A stretch of DNA of 64,000 nt from Dyella amyloliquefaciens (GCF_004296575.1 NZ_SAYT01000010.1:1-64000); one strand, 5' to 3'; shown: positions 23,076 through 32,370, counted from the first letter of the stretch. Translations and numbers: made by a program. Notes: generated from the letters alone by a model not told the origin.

Positions 23076-23812
23076 TTCGTGCCCTGGTCGCCGATGATGA
23101 AGCGCCGGCGCGCGAGAAGCTTGAACGTTGGCTCTCCGATCAGCCGGACATGGTCGTGGCCGGGTCGGCGGAGGACGGCATGTCCGCGGCGCAATGCATT
23201 GAGCAGCTTCGACCGGACGTGGCGTTTCTCGATATCCACATGCCGATGCTGTCCGGTCTACAGCTTGCAGCGCAGCTGGAGACGTCGCGTGCCCCGTTGA
23301 TCGTCTTCGTGACTGCCTATGACGAGCACGCGGTCAAGGCATTCGACCTCAATGCCGTCGACTATCTGCTCAAGCCTTACGACATGGAGAGATTTGCGCG
23401 CACCGTACAGCGCGTCCGCGAGCGGCTTCGTGCCGATGATCCCGGTGCTTCGGCGGTGGCGATAGGGCGGGAGAGGGCGCCGGGATGCGAGCGCTTGCTG
23501 GTGCCGGATCGCGAAAGGCTTCAGCTTGTCGACGCAGCGTCCGTTGAATGGCTGGAGGCGGATGACAACTACGTCCACGTGCACACGTCCGGACGGACCT
23601 ACCTGCTCCGCAGAACGCTGCAGGACCTGCTTTCCCAACTCGGCGAGCAACGCTTCGTGCGGATACACCGGTCGACGGCAGTCAACCTGGCTTGCATCGC
23701 TTCGCTCACTCCGCTCTTCAAGGGCGACTACGAGGTCCATCTCCACAACGGCCGCACGCTTCGACTCAGCCGGCGGTATCGCGACGCGCTGTTTGCCCGC
23801 ATGCACCAGTAA
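23072..23812 (+). CDS. LytTR-family response regulator
   Basis: 246 residues. Receiver domain with D8/D9, phospho-acceptor D54 and K101. LytTR DNA-binding domain about 145-246 (VEWLEADDNYVHVHTSG, RTLQDLLSQL, FVRIHRSTAVNL, LRLSRRYRDALF). Start GTG overlaps the kinase stop. LytTR regulators bind direct repeats and control exopolysaccharide, biofilm or virulence genes. Two acyltransferases lie just downstream and could be targets, but that is inference. Confidence 0.88.
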   Translation: MIRALVADDEAPAREKLERWLSDQPDMVVAGSAEDGMSAAQCIEQLRPDVAFLDIHMPMLSGLQLAAQLETSRAPLIVFVTAYDEHAVKAFDLNAVDYLLKPYDMERFARTVQRVRERLRADDPGASAVAIGRERAPGCERLLVPDRERLQLVDAASVEWLEADDNYVHVHTSGRTYLLRRTLQDLLSQLGEQRFVRIHRSTAVNLACIASLTPLFKGDYEVHLHNGRTLRLSRRYRDALFARMHQ

Positions 23813-23916
23813 CGTCCGGTTCGCCACGTCGGCGTCTCCGCTCGCCACCAACCTGCTGCCAGCCGTTCGCGGACGCATCAGGCTCCTGGCTATCGCCGAC
23901 ACAGGAGATTCGGAGC

Positions 23917-25083
23917 ATGCGGGCTGATGACGAACGGAAGGAACGTTACGACTTTCTGGACTGGCTGCGAGTCATCGCCATCTTCGTGTTGTTCTTCTTC
24001 CACACGGGGATGATCTTCGTGGGCTGGGGGTGGCATGTCGTCAACCGCGAGACCATTCCGGCCCTGCAGTGGCCCATGGACATCGCCCACCGCCTCCGCA
24101 TGCCGCTGCTGTTCGTCATTGCGGGTGCCGGCATGTGGTTCGCGCTGCAGCGGCGAAGTACCGTCCAGTTCCTGAAAGAGCGATCGATCAAGCTCATCCT
24201 GCCGCTCATCGCGGGCATGTTGCTGGTGGTGCCGCCGCAGATCTACTGCGAGCTGCGGCTTCGTGGGGAGTGGTCAGGCAGCTATCTGGAGTTCTATGCC
24301 ACGCGCTTGCGGGAGTTCTTTCCTTACCCCATGGGCGACTTCGGTTGGCACCACCTCTGGTTCATCCTCTACCTCTATGTGTACGTCCTGTTGCTGCTCC
24401 CCGCGATGCTGTGGTGGAGGCGGTCCGGGCTGCGCGCAACACCCGGTGCTTGGCTATGCCTGCTGGGTATTCCGCTGGGCATCAACGAGGTCTTGCTCAA
24501 GCCGGTATTCCCGGAGACGCACAACCTGGTCAGTGACTGGTACATCTTCAACCACTACCTGCTGCTGACGGCGTATGGGTACTTCATGGCATCCACGCCG
24601 GGCATCTGGAAGTGGCTTTCCGGGTTTCGCCGGTGGTCGCTGTTCGCGGGAGTGGCGTCGTTCGTTCTGCTTATTTCCGCCTTCAATACAGGCGTCATCC
24701 AGCACGATTCCATCGCAGACGGTATCGGGGCCAACATCTTCACGTGGCTTTGGGTGATGGTGTTCCTGGGGTATGGCTATCGCTGGCTATCCTTCGCCAA
24801 CCCGTTGCTCATCTGGGCGAGAGAGGCGAGTTATCCCGTTTACATCCTGCATCAGACGGTGATCGTCGTCATCGGCTACTACGTCGTCCAGTACGCGTGG
24901 TCACCGGGGGTGAAGTACTTCGTTGTCCTGGTTCTCAGCATGGCTACGTGCTTTGTCCTCTATGAGGCCTGCATACGGCGATTCGCCACGCTTCGGTTCC
25001 TCTTTGGCATGAAGGTGAAACCGGGAAGCCTGCGCCTCATGCCGGCGACCGTTCGGCGGGCCGCGGGCGATGATGTGCAATAG
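23917..25083 (+). CDS. acyltransferase family 3 membrane protein (1)
   Basis: 388 residues with about ten hydrophobic helices and an N-terminal R/D-rich leader (YDFLDWLRVIAIF) then FFFHTGMIF, matching Acyltransferase_3 (PF01757). The conserved histidine of the first helices (FFHTGM) and an R in a cytoplasmic loop are typical of O-acetylation or succinylation of surface glycans. GGAG precedes the ATG. Same orientation as the LytTR pair, separated by 104 bases, and possibly co-transcribed. Confidence 0.82.
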   Translation: MRADDERKERYDFLDWLRVIAIFVLFFFHTGMIFVGWGWHVVNRETIPALQWPMDIAHRLRMPLLFVIAGAGMWFALQRRSTVQFLKERSIKLILPLIAGMLLVVPPQIYCELRLRGEWSGSYLEFYATRLREFFPYPMGDFGWHHLWFILYLYVYVLLLLPAMLWWRRSGLRATPGAWLCLLGIPLGINEVLLKPVFPETHNLVSDWYIFNHYLLLTAYGYFMASTPGIWKWLSGFRRWSLFAGVASFVLLISAFNTGVIQHDSIADGIGANIFTWLWVMVFLGYGYRWLSFANPLLIWAREASYPVYILHQTVIVVIGYYVVQYAWSPGVKYFVVLVLSMATCFVLYEACIRRFATLRFLFGMKVKPGSLRLMPATVRRAAGDDVQ

Positions 25084-25113
25084 CCGGCGGCTTGGTCCCG
25101 GCAAGTGGAGCGG

Positions 25114-25142
25114 ATGAAGCCCGGGATTCCACCGGGCTTCAT
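25114..25142. terminator. hairpin between the acyltransferase genes
   Basis: Perfect 11-bp arms ATGAAGCCCGG and CCGGGCTTCAT, 7-base loop. No T-run, so strength is uncertain. Confidence 0.55.
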
Positions 25143-25271
25143 GGAAATCAACACCGGTGCTTGAGGTTTGGCTTCAAACCGGCTATTTCCAACGCTTCCC
25201 CAGGGATGACGAAGCGCGCTCTCTGCCATCGGATCGCCAGGGGCACTCTTGTCCAACACGACCCGAGAACC

Positions 25272-26447
25272 ATGAAAGGCTTCCCGACATCCAACGTTGC
25301 CGATAAAGGCCACTACCTGATCCTGGACGGTCTTCGTGGCGTCGCCGCGCTCTTGGTCGTGCTGTTCCATGTGTGCGAGGCGTATAGCCCCGATCATCCG
25401 CTGACCCAGCTCATCAATCACGGTTACCTGGCCGTCGATTTCTTCTTCCTGCTTTCGGGCTTCGTCATTGCGTACGCCTATGACGATCGCTGGCAGACGT
25501 TGAGTGTCGGGGGCTTTTTCAAGCGGCGTCTCATGCGGCTTCAGCCCATGGTGATCATGGGCATGACGGTGGGCGCGCTGTTCTTTCCCTTCCAGGCAGG
25601 CGGGTCCTTTCCGTTGATCGAGTCCACGCCCGCGTGGGAAGTGATCCTCGTGATGCTGGTGGGCTACACCTTGCTGCCCTTGCCGCCTTCCATGGACATT
25701 CGCGGGTGGAGCGAAATGCATCCGTTGAACGGTCCGGCGTGGTCGCTGTTCTTCGAGTACGTGGCCAACATTCTTTACGCGTTGGGGCTGCGCAAGCTGT
25801 CCCACCGTCAGCTTGGCTTCCTGACCATTTGTGCGGCGGCGTTCCTCGTGCAGTTGGCCGTGTTCGGCAAGCGCGGTGACCTGATTGGCGGTTGGTCGCT
25901 GGATGCCGGGCAGTTGCATATCGGGTTTGCGCGCCTGCTCTTTCCCTTCCTGGCGGGCATGCTGTTGATGCGCCTGGGCAAGCGCGTGAATGTCCGGGGC
26001 GCGTTTGGCCTGTGCAGCCTGCTGCTGGTGGCGGTGCTGGCGTTGCCGCGCGTCGGAGGCGCCGATCATCGCTGGCTCAATGGACTCTACGATTCGCTTT
26101 GCGTGATCGTGGCCTTCCCCTTGATTGTCGCCATCGGTGCCGGTGGTTCGCTCGCGGCGGGTTGGTCGACCCGCATCGCCAGGTGGCTTGGGGACATCTC
26201 CTATCCGCTGTACATCACCCACTACGCCCTCATTTACACCTATACGGAGTGGGTGAGCAGGCACAGCGCATCTGCCACGTACACGATGGGCATCGGCGCA
26301 CTGGTTTTCTTGGCAAGCGTTGCGCTGGCGTACGCGTGCCTGAAGTTCTACGACGAGCCCGTGCGGAAGTGGCTACAGAGTAGGGCGGCCCGCACATCGG
26401 GTGTCGAAGGGGCGACCTCCGTACAGGATCAGGGGCTCGCGCCGTAA
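25272..26447 (+). CDS. acyltransferase family 3 membrane protein (2)
   Basis: 391 residues, again of the Acyltransferase_3/OafA type with about ten helices: LILDGLRGVAALLVVLFHV (catalytic His), YLAVDFFFLLSGFVIAYAYDD and SYPLYITHYALIYTY near the C-terminus. The HV and DxFFxLSGF motifs mark it as a closer match to OafA/WfdO-like O-acetyltransferases than its neighbour. It is not a simple tandem duplicate, since the helices and motifs differ. A hairpin separates it from the upstream gene, so it may have its own promoter. Confidence 0.85.
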   Translation: MKGFPTSNVADKGHYLILDGLRGVAALLVVLFHVCEAYSPDHPLTQLINHGYLAVDFFFLLSGFVIAYAYDDRWQTLSVGGFFKRRLMRLQPMVIMGMTVGALFFPFQAGGSFPLIESTPAWEVILVMLVGYTLLPLPPSMDIRGWSEMHPLNGPAWSLFFEYVANILYALGLRKLSHRQLGFLTICAAAFLVQLAVFGKRGDLIGGWSLDAGQLHIGFARLLFPFLAGMLLMRLGKRVNVRGAFGLCSLLLVAVLALPRVGGADHRWLNGLYDSLCVIVAFPLIVAIGAGGSLAAGWSTRIARWLGDISYPLYITHYALIYTYTEWVSRHSASATYTMGIGALVFLASVALAYACLKFYDEPVRKWLQSRAARTSGVEGATSVQDQGLAP

Positions 26448-26547
26448 ACCGTTGCCTCGCACGTTTCGAACCAGCCTTTCTTTACGGGGTGGCGCCGGAC
26501 CTGCCAGTCCCCGCGACCCGCATCATGCGTCGGCGGTCTGTTGAAAA

Positions 26548-26569
26548 GACGGGCGTGCCGACGCCCGTC
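26548..26569. terminator. bidirectional terminator
   Basis: GACGGGCGT and ACGCCCGTC arms (9 bp), loop GCCG, between convergent genes. AAAA precedes the left arm, giving a T-run on the minus strand. Confidence 0.65.
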
Positions 26570-26596
26570 CTGGTTTCGCTTCGGTGATGCGCTCGA

Positions 26597-27505
26597 CTAG
26601 CCGTCGATGAAGTGATGGATGGCCGGTATCGTGGTGGCCGGCGCTTCTTCCATCAGCCAGTGGCCCGCATTCGGGACGACGAGTTCCGTCACGTGGGTGG
26701 CGGCGTTGCGCATCACGATGGCTTCGTTCGCACCAAAGGACTTCTCCCCACCGATCGCGAGCACCGGCATGGTGAGCCTGGTCGCCATGGCTGCCTTGTT
26801 GTCTTCGGCGTCCTTGCGGATCGCACGAAACTGGGCGAATGCGTCGTGCATGGCCTTCGGGCGAGCGTAGAGCTCGGCGTAGTGTTGGCGCGTGGCCTCG
26901 TCGACCTTGGATGGATCACCCGCGAACTCGTTCCAGAAGCGATCGAGGTAGATGCGCTCGCGTCCCGCTACCAGCCGCTCCATATCCGGACCGCCGAAGT
27001 CGAAATGCCAGAGGGCAGGTAGGCGCACGATCTGGTCCCAGGGCGGAATGCCGGGCACCGGCGCGTCCATCACCACGAGGCGATCGGTCTTGTCGGGATA
27101 ACGGGCGGCATAGGCGTAGGCGACCATGGTGCCGATGTCATGCCCGACGACCGCGGAGTGGTCGATGCCGAGCTGGCTGAGCACGCTGCGGATATCGGCC
27201 GCCTGTGTCCGCTTGTCGTAGCCATTCTCCGGATGCGAGGACAAGCCCATGCCGCGAAGGTCGGGCACTACGACCGTGTGGTTACGCGCCAGATCAGCCG
27301 CCAATGGCGCCCACATGTCGCCGGTATCGCCGAAGCCATGCAGCAGGACGACCGCCGGCCCCTTGCCGCCGACGCGGACATGGATCGTGGCGCCGTCCAC
27401 CTGGATGTCCTGGACGCGGAAGGAGGGCGGAAAAGCTTGAACGGCGGCCGTGGCGGCAAGGCTGAAACCTGCCAGCAGGCACGCGATAAGAAGCAGGCGA
27501 ATCAT
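26597..27505 (-). CDS. exported alpha/beta hydrolase, epoxide-hydrolase/dehalogenase type
   Basis: 302 residues. A signal peptide (about 1-21) then the alpha/beta-hydrolase core: HGFGDTGDMW oxyanion motif, nucleophile elbow VVGHDIGTMVAY with Asp (not Ser) and C-terminal catalytic His in NAGHWLMEEAP. The Asp nucleophile places it with epoxide hydrolases and haloalkane/haloacetate dehalogenases. GGGAG and a 9-base gap support ATG 27505; a TTG one codon earlier is less likely. The substrate is unknown. Confidence 0.83.
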   Translation of the reverse strand: MIRLLLIACLLAGFSLAATAAVQAFPPSFRVQDIQVDGATIHVRVGGKGPAVVLLHGFGDTGDMWAPLAADLARNHTVVVPDLRGMGLSSHPENGYDKRTQAADIRSVLSQLGIDHSAVVGHDIGTMVAYAYAARYPDKTDRLVVMDAPVPGIPPWDQIVRLPALWHFDFGGPDMERLVAGRERIYLDRFWNEFAGDPSKVDEATRQHYAELYARPKAMHDAFAQFRAIRKDAEDNKAAMATRLTMPVLAIGGEKSFGANEAIVMRNAATHVTELVVPNAGHWLMEEAPATTIPAIHHFIDG

Positions 27506-27696
27506 CAATATGACTCCCTAGGAAAGTGATCGGTGGTCCCCTTGGTGGGCGAGGCAGGTGCGGCCGCGTCCCACTGGCTAGTTCAAGGCAAGGTCCGTAA
27601 CGTGGGCGTGACGACGGGCCCACCCGCGGCCCGCTTGTCTGGCTGCTGCATCGCTGGCTGGAGGGGCATTCCCGCCCTTCCGCAGCATGGCTTGCC

Positions 27697-29181
27697 TTAA
27701 TAGCTGACGATCCCTCGCTCCCGCCCCCAGACCACCGCCGCGCTGCGCCGATTGACGCCGATCTTTCCGTACAGGGTCGCCACGTGGTTGCGTACCGTGT
27801 TGCGCGAAAGCTTGAGTGTTGCCGCGATGCTCTCGTCGTTGTGGCCTTTGCAGATCAGGGTGAGAACTTCACGTTCGCGAGGCGTCAGGTCGACCAGGCC
27901 CTGCGTTGCATGGGGCTCGTTTCCGGTCTGGCGCACCTGGGCCAATTTCTCCATCACCGTCTGCGTAAACCAGGAAGCATCCTTCATGACGGCGTCGATG
28001 GCCGCCACGAGATCCATTTCCGAGCGCTTGCGATCGGTAATGTCCTGCATGACGCAAAGCGCGCACGCCTGGTCTTGAATCAATGCCGCTTCAGCGGAAA
28101 ACAGGCAGTCCATGACCGTTCCCGAGCTTGTCTGCAGGGACACCTCCTGGCTGCGGATAACCTCGCCGGCGCCAAGCTTGTGCTGGAGTTCGCGATGGTG
28201 CTTCCCGTCCTTCCACAGGTGCACCTCGGACAGGGGCATGCCGGCGATGTCGTTCGCGGCATAGCCCAATGCGGCCGTAAATGCAGCGTTGACCTCGAGG
28301 ACGCGCAGCTCGGGAAGTGCGCATAGCATCATGGGGACCGGTGCCAGGCAGAACGCCTTGGAAAAGCGCTCTTCGCTCTGGGCTAACGATGTTTCGGCCT
28401 TCTTGCGTGCGTCCAGATCGATGAACGTGAAGAGCATGCAATGCTCTTCCTCGATCTCGATGGGCTGGCCGGCAACGATCACGAATTTCTCGGTGCCTTT
28501 CAGGGGCAGCCTCAACACGGCTTCCCGCTGGGAAATCGTGCTCCATTCCTGCAGGCAGCGAATGGCGCCTTCGCGGTCTTCGGCGTTCTCGAGTACATCC
28601 AGTTCATAGATGGAGTGGTCGATGACCGCTTCGCGATCATATCCCGTCATCTCCAGGAATCCCTGGTTGACCTTGATGTACTGCAGGCTCGATAGCTGGC
28701 AGATCAGTGCCGGTGCCGGGTTCGCGTTGAATGCGCGCTCGAATCGCTCCTGGGCGCTGAATTGCCTGGTCAGATCCTGGATGACCAGGACCAGTGATTC
28801 GCGGGATCCACTGGAGTTGGTGAGGATGAGGCCTCGTACCTGGTGGATGCGGAAGAAATCTTCGTCGTCCGCGCGCGTCACTTCGACCACCACGTCGCGA
28901 AATTCCTGACCGTCGAGTACGCGCTCGGCGGGGTACTGGTCGGGCTTGAGGCGATGGTGGTTTCGGTACGTCAGGATGAATCTGTCGACGTACTGATCCA
29001 CTTCCGAGCCCAGGTCCGACGCCGCGTCGATGCCATGCATCTCGAGCGCCATGTCGTTCGCCCAGACGATGGATCGATCCGGATCGATCAGAACGACACC
29101 TTCGGCCAGTCCGGCGATGAGCTGCTCCAGCTGATGGCGATCGACTCTCGGTGTGTTCGGGACCGCATCCATAGCAATCAT
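27697..29181 (-). CDS. multi-PAS LuxR-type transcription factor
   Basis: 494 residues with three or four PAS domains in tandem (about 10-115, 125-245, 255-375, some with PAC motifs GYDREAVIDH, GYAANDIAGM) and a C-terminal LuxR/GerE HTH (DLTPREREVLTLICKGHNDE, then ATLKLSRNTVRNHVATL). No receiver or kinase domain is present, so it is a one-component sensor regulator that likely binds small ligands or cofactors. Start is uncertain: ATG 29181 chosen, with GTG 29220 possible. Targets unknown; the nearest genes are the exported hydrolase and the small stress genes. Confidence 0.8.
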   Translation of the reverse strand: MIAMDAVPNTPRVDRHQLEQLIAGLAEGVVLIDPDRSIVWANDMALEMHGIDAASDLGSEVDQYVDRFILTYRNHHRLKPDQYPAERVLDGQEFRDVVVEVTRADDEDFFRIHQVRGLILTNSSGSRESLVLVIQDLTRQFSAQERFERAFNANPAPALICQLSSLQYIKVNQGFLEMTGYDREAVIDHSIYELDVLENAEDREGAIRCLQEWSTISQREAVLRLPLKGTEKFVIVAGQPIEIEEEHCMLFTFIDLDARKKAETSLAQSEERFSKAFCLAPVPMMLCALPELRVLEVNAAFTAALGYAANDIAGMPLSEVHLWKDGKHHRELQHKLGAGEVIRSQEVSLQTSSGTVMDCLFSAEAALIQDQACALCVMQDITDRKRSEMDLVAAIDAVMKDASWFTQTVMEKLAQVRQTGNEPHATQGLVDLTPREREVLTLICKGHNDESIAATLKLSRNTVRNHVATLYGKIGVNRRSAAVVWGRERGIVSY

Positions 29182-29347
29182 CGCTCTGTGGGTTGCGTCA
29201 TCTTCCCAGGGAACGGGCACGCCGTCCGGGGTCTGAAAGTACTAAGCCTACTGGTATCGCCTGATCTGGTTGCCGCAGCGTCAACCGCCTAGGTTCGTTG
29301 GGCCATCGGCGTTTCGATGGCACATCAATTTGCAGAGGTGCATACCT

Positions 29348-29509
29348 ATGAATACGACCCATAAATCGGATTCGCAGCAGTCGGATGAACGCAAGCCGCG
29401 GCCGCCTCAGAAGGATGATGACAAGCAACACGGCGAGCATCACAAGCACAGTCAGCCGCAGCAGCCGAATCGGCATGGGCAGGACCACGGCGCCGAGCAT
29501 AAAAAGTAA
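29348..29509 (+). CDS. small His-rich hydrophilic protein, 53 aa
   Basis: Almost entirely charged and polar, with histidine clusters (HGEHHKH, RHGQDHGAEHKK), many Gln, Lys and Asp, and no hydrophobic core. This suggests an intrinsically disordered stress peptide, like hydrophilins, or a metal (Ni/Zn/Cu) buffer; both are inference. GAGGTGCA supports the ATG. It opens a run of small stress-type genes, including BON and CsbD. Confidence 0.65.
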   Translation: MNTTHKSDSQQSDERKPRPPQKDDDKQHGEHHKHSQPQQPNRHGQDHGAEHKK

Positions 29510-29553
29510 GGCGTTCCCGATTCAGCCCATTCTACGCAAGGAGGGAGTTCCCT

Positions 29554-29898
29554 ATGCGACCCCTGTTCACCCTATCGTCACTGGCATTGGCGGGTCTCTT
29601 GTTGCTTGGCAGCACCATGGATCGCCAGCAGGTGGCCTATGCGCAGCCTCAGGACGCGAGCCATTCGAGTTCAAGTCAACCCACTACGGATACGTGGATA
29701 ACCACCAAGGTGAAGGCTGAGCTGGCCTCCACTGACGGCGTCAAGAGCGGTGACATTTCCGTCACAACACTGAACGGCCAGGTCACCCTGACGGGCGTGG
29801 TCGCGAGCGATGTGGTGGCGAAAAAGGCCGTGGCGGCCGCGCGTAGCGTCAAGGGCGTGACCTCGGTGGATTCCTCCGGCCTGAAGACCGGTAGTTAG
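29554..29898 (+). CDS. exported BON-domain protein (OsmY-like)
   Basis: 114 residues. Signal peptide, a short Ser-rich linker (HSSSSQ), and one BON domain (TWITTKVKAELASTDGVKSG, ISVTTLNGQVTLTGVVASD, AARSVKGVTSVDSSGLK). BON proteins are periplasmic and bind phospholipid membranes during osmotic and other stress. OsmY has two BON domains and this has one. AAGGAGGGA precedes the ATG. Part of the stress gene run. Confidence 0.88.
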   Translation: MRPLFTLSSLALAGLLLLGSTMDRQQVAYAQPQDASHSSSSQPTTDTWITTKVKAELASTDGVKSGDISVTTLNGQVTLTGVVASDVVAKKAVAAARSVKGVTSVDSSGLKTGS

Positions 29899-29953
29899 TC
29901 GACCAACCGTGCGGCAAGCGACGCGCTCACAACCTATTTCCGGAGGTTCAACC

Positions 29954-30151
29954 ATGAACGAAGACAAGATCCAAGGGCAATGGAAACAGCTCAGCGGGAA
30001 GATCAAGCAGAAGTGGGGCAAGTTGACGGACGACGACATGAAAGTCGCCGAAGGAAGCACCGAGTATCTTGCCGGCAAACTGCAGGAACGCTACGGCATC
30101 GCCAGGGACGAGGCGGACAGGCAGATCAAGGAGTTTGATCAGACCCTGTGA
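29954..30151 (+). CDS. CsbD-like stress protein
   Basis: 65 residues that match the CsbD family: EDKIQGQWKQLSGKIKQKWG, then KLTDDDMKVAEGST and a second helix LQERYGIARDEADRQIKEF. CsbD proteins are small, basic/acidic helical proteins induced by general stress, with unknown mechanism. CCGGAGG supports the ATG. Same orientation as the BON gene, 55 bases downstream. Confidence 0.92.
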   Translation: MNEDKIQGQWKQLSGKIKQKWGKLTDDDMKVAEGSTEYLAGKLQERYGIARDEADRQIKEFDQTL

Positions 30152-30367
30152 AAGGGCGCCGTGCCGGAGGACGGCAAGATGCCGCCTTCCGGCAGGGCGG
30201 GAAGCTCGCGCTAGACCGGAAGCGACTGGCGGCGATGCCATCCTCGAGCGCCATGGACAGACATGATTCGGGCAGTGCGATGGCGTTCGCCATCGAGAAC
30301 CTGCTCACGAGGTCCCCGCCCAATTCGGTCCCTTCACCGCATCCATCCATCGGAAGAGGAAAATCCC

Positions 30368-30541
30368 ATGCTCCATTGGGCCATCATGTTCTTCATCGTT
30401 GCCATCGTCGCCGCGATCTTTGGCTTCACCGGCATTGCGGCAGGTGCTGCGAGCATCGCCAAGATCATCTTCATCGTCTTCATCGTGCTTTTTGTTCTCT
30501 CGCTGATCTTTGGCGGCGTCCGCCGCGGTCCACGACTATGA
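30368..30541 (+). CDS. UPF0391/DUF1328 two-TM protein
   Basis: 57 residues: [33 protein letters not shown] and [13 protein letters not shown], the compact two-helix pattern of the UPF0391 (YtjA) family found beside CsbD and BON genes in many Proteobacteria. Function unknown. Co-occurrence suggests a membrane stress role. GGAAGAGGAAAATCCC precedes the ATG. Confidence 0.9.
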   Translation: MLHWAIMFFIVAIVAAIFGFTGIAAGAASIAKIIFIVFIVLFVLSLIFGGVRRGPRL

Positions 30542-30709
30542 GCGGTCGACATCGTGCTCCGGCGAGCGTCCGTGGGCGCAGGGCCAGTCATGATCGGGAC
30601 GTGAGCCCGGTTGAGTGCACTGGTCTGCCGGGACGGGAGATGGCGCGGTAACGACCCGTGATATCCAGGGTGCGAGCGTATCCACCATGTCTACCCCGCG
30701 GGAGTTCTT

Positions 30710-31000
30710 GTGAGCGGCGGCATCTGGAGACATCCTGGCGCCTGGGCACCGCTGGTGATGTCGCTGGCTGCGCTGGTCGTCGTGGTCGGCCATCTGGTCT
30801 TCGTGGGCACGGCACGCGGGACGGACGAAGGCGCCTCGGCGCATTTGTTTCAGCTGCTCATCGCCGCACAGGTTCCCGTCGTCGGTTTCTTTGCCATCCG
30901 ATGGCTCAGGCGCATGCCGGGTCATGCGGTGGGGGTGATGGCGCTGCAGGCCGCAGCAGTCGCAGTGGCATGTGCCCCCGTGTGGTACTTCCAGTGGTAG
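30710..31000 (+). CDS. hypothetical three-TM membrane protein, 96 aa
   Basis: A GTG start with GGGAG eight bases upstream. Three hydrophobic segments (about 13-32, 47-65, 72-91) and a loop RWLRRMPGHA. No family recognised. It ends the run of small stress-type genes, though its membership of that run is only by position. Confidence 0.65.
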   Translation: MSGGIWRHPGAWAPLVMSLAALVVVVGHLVFVGTARGTDEGASAHLFQLLIAAQVPVVGFFAIRWLRRMPGHAVGVMALQAAAVAVACAPVWYFQW

Positions 31001-31105
31001 CGGTCCCGGCTAGCGCGGCTGGGTAAGCATTTTTTTCCTGCGCCGCGATCCGTTTCCGGCTCCTGATTCGTCTTTGGTGTGTTCCCTCTGAAAAGGACAC
31101 ACGTC

Positions 31106-31465
31106 ATGTCGAACTCACCGATGGTTCTCATCAACGTCCTGAAAGCCGAGCCCGGCAAGCGGGACGCGCTGGTGGCGCTCCTGGAGCACAATATCGAAAC
31201 CGTGGTCCGCACGCTGGCGGGCTGGAGGGGAAGTCGACTGATTGCCTCTGCGGACGGCAACAGCGTCGTCATACACTCCGAGTGGGAGAGCGTCGCCGCG
31301 GTCGATGCGATGCGGTCCGATCCGCGCATGACCGTCTATTTTCCGGAAATCCTCAAGCTCGCCAGTATCGATTCGACCCTGGGCGTAGAGGTATTCGGCC
31401 GTTACCGTTCCGACGTGTCCTTTGGACTGTCCACCGGGGATGTCGCCATGGAGCTCGATGCATGA
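31106..31465 (+). CDS. antibiotic biosynthesis monooxygenase (ABM) family protein
   Basis: 119 residues with the ABM ferredoxin-like fold: VLINVLKAEPGKRDALVALL, a helix, then GWRGSRLIASADGN and VVIHSEWESVAAVDAM. ABM proteins are small cofactor-free oxygenases or heme-degrading or signalling domains. It overlaps the next gene (an ECF sigma factor) by ATGA, so the two are translationally coupled. AAAAGGACA supports the ATG. Confidence 0.82.
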   Translation: MSNSPMVLINVLKAEPGKRDALVALLEHNIETVVRTLAGWRGSRLIASADGNSVVIHSEWESVAAVDAMRSDPRMTVYFPEILKLASIDSTLGVEVFGRYRSDVSFGLSTGDVAMELDA

Positions 31466-32331
31466 ACGAAGCGCAGTTCGAGGATCGTCTGCAGGAACTC
31501 CGGCCACGCTTGCATCGTTACTGCGCGCGCATGATCGGCTCGGCCGTGGACGGCGAGGATGCGGTGCAGGATGCGCTGGTGAAGGCCTTGCGCGCACGGA
31601 ACGAAGGCATGGGCGTGGACAACCTCGAAGCCTGGTTGCTGCGCATCGCCCACCACACGAGCCTCGACTTTCTGCGCAGCAAATCCCGGCACAAGGTGGT
31701 TCCGCTGACGGATGACCTGGAGGAGGCAGCGGAACCCGACAGCCATATCGTCGAAGTGAGCTTTCACCTCTTCCTGCGACTGCCCGAACTGCAGCGTTGC
31801 GCGGTGATCCTCAAGGACGTTCTCGGGCATTCGGTGGAGGAGGTCGCGACGATTGCGGACTGCACGCACGCCGCCGCCAAGTCGGCGCTTCAGCGGGGGC
31901 GGGTGGCGTTGAGGCAGCTGGCGCAATTGCCCGATGAAACGCGCCTGCCGCTCATGGCCGATGCGGACCGGAAGAAGGTCGCCACGTATGTACGCCTGTT
32001 CCAGGAAGGCGATTTCGATGCGATTCGCGCCATGCTCGCCGAAGACGTGAAGCTGGATATGGTCAACCGCCTGAAGCTGGAAGGCCGCGATGGCATCAGT
32101 CGCTACTTCACCCGCTATGCCGAGGTGACGACATGGCGATTTGCCCTGGGGGCGGTGGAAGGGCGCCCGGCCATGCTGGTGTACGACGGCACGAATGCCA
32201 CGCAAAGGCCGACCTATTTCGTGCTGATCGACTGGCGGCAGGAGCAGGTCGCCGCGATACGCGATTTCCTCTTCGCGCCTTATGTGATGGAAGCCGCTGA
32301 TTGGGTGCAGCTCGCAGGGACGGGGTCTTGA
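31462..32331 (+). CDS. ECF sigma factor with C-terminal NTF2/SnoaL-like domain
   Basis: 289 residues. Sigma70 region 2 (about 10-75, DGEDAVQDALVKALR and LEAWLLRIAHHTSLDFLR), region 4 (about 105-155, VLGHSVEEVATIADCT), then a SnoaL-like domain (about 175-285, LFQEGDFDAIRAMLAEDVKLD, GRDGISRYFTRY). ECF factors with such a tail usually have no anti-sigma factor and are controlled by the tail itself, and none is encoded here. Coupled to the ABM gene, which may be its effector or partner; this link is inferred. Confidence 0.85.
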   Translation: MNEAQFEDRLQELRPRLHRYCARMIGSAVDGEDAVQDALVKALRARNEGMGVDNLEAWLLRIAHHTSLDFLRSKSRHKVVPLTDDLEEAAEPDSHIVEVSFHLFLRLPELQRCAVILKDVLGHSVEEVATIADCTHAAAKSALQRGRVALRQLAQLPDETRLPLMADADRKKVATYVRLFQEGDFDAIRAMLAEDVKLDMVNRLKLEGRDGISRYFTRYAEVTTWRFALGAVEGRPAMLVYDGTNATQRPTYFVLIDWRQEQVAAIRDFLFAPYVMEAADWVQLAGTGS

Positions 32332-32370
32332 GCCGACCCTTGGCTGTGCTGTCCCGCTTTGAGTGCCTGC

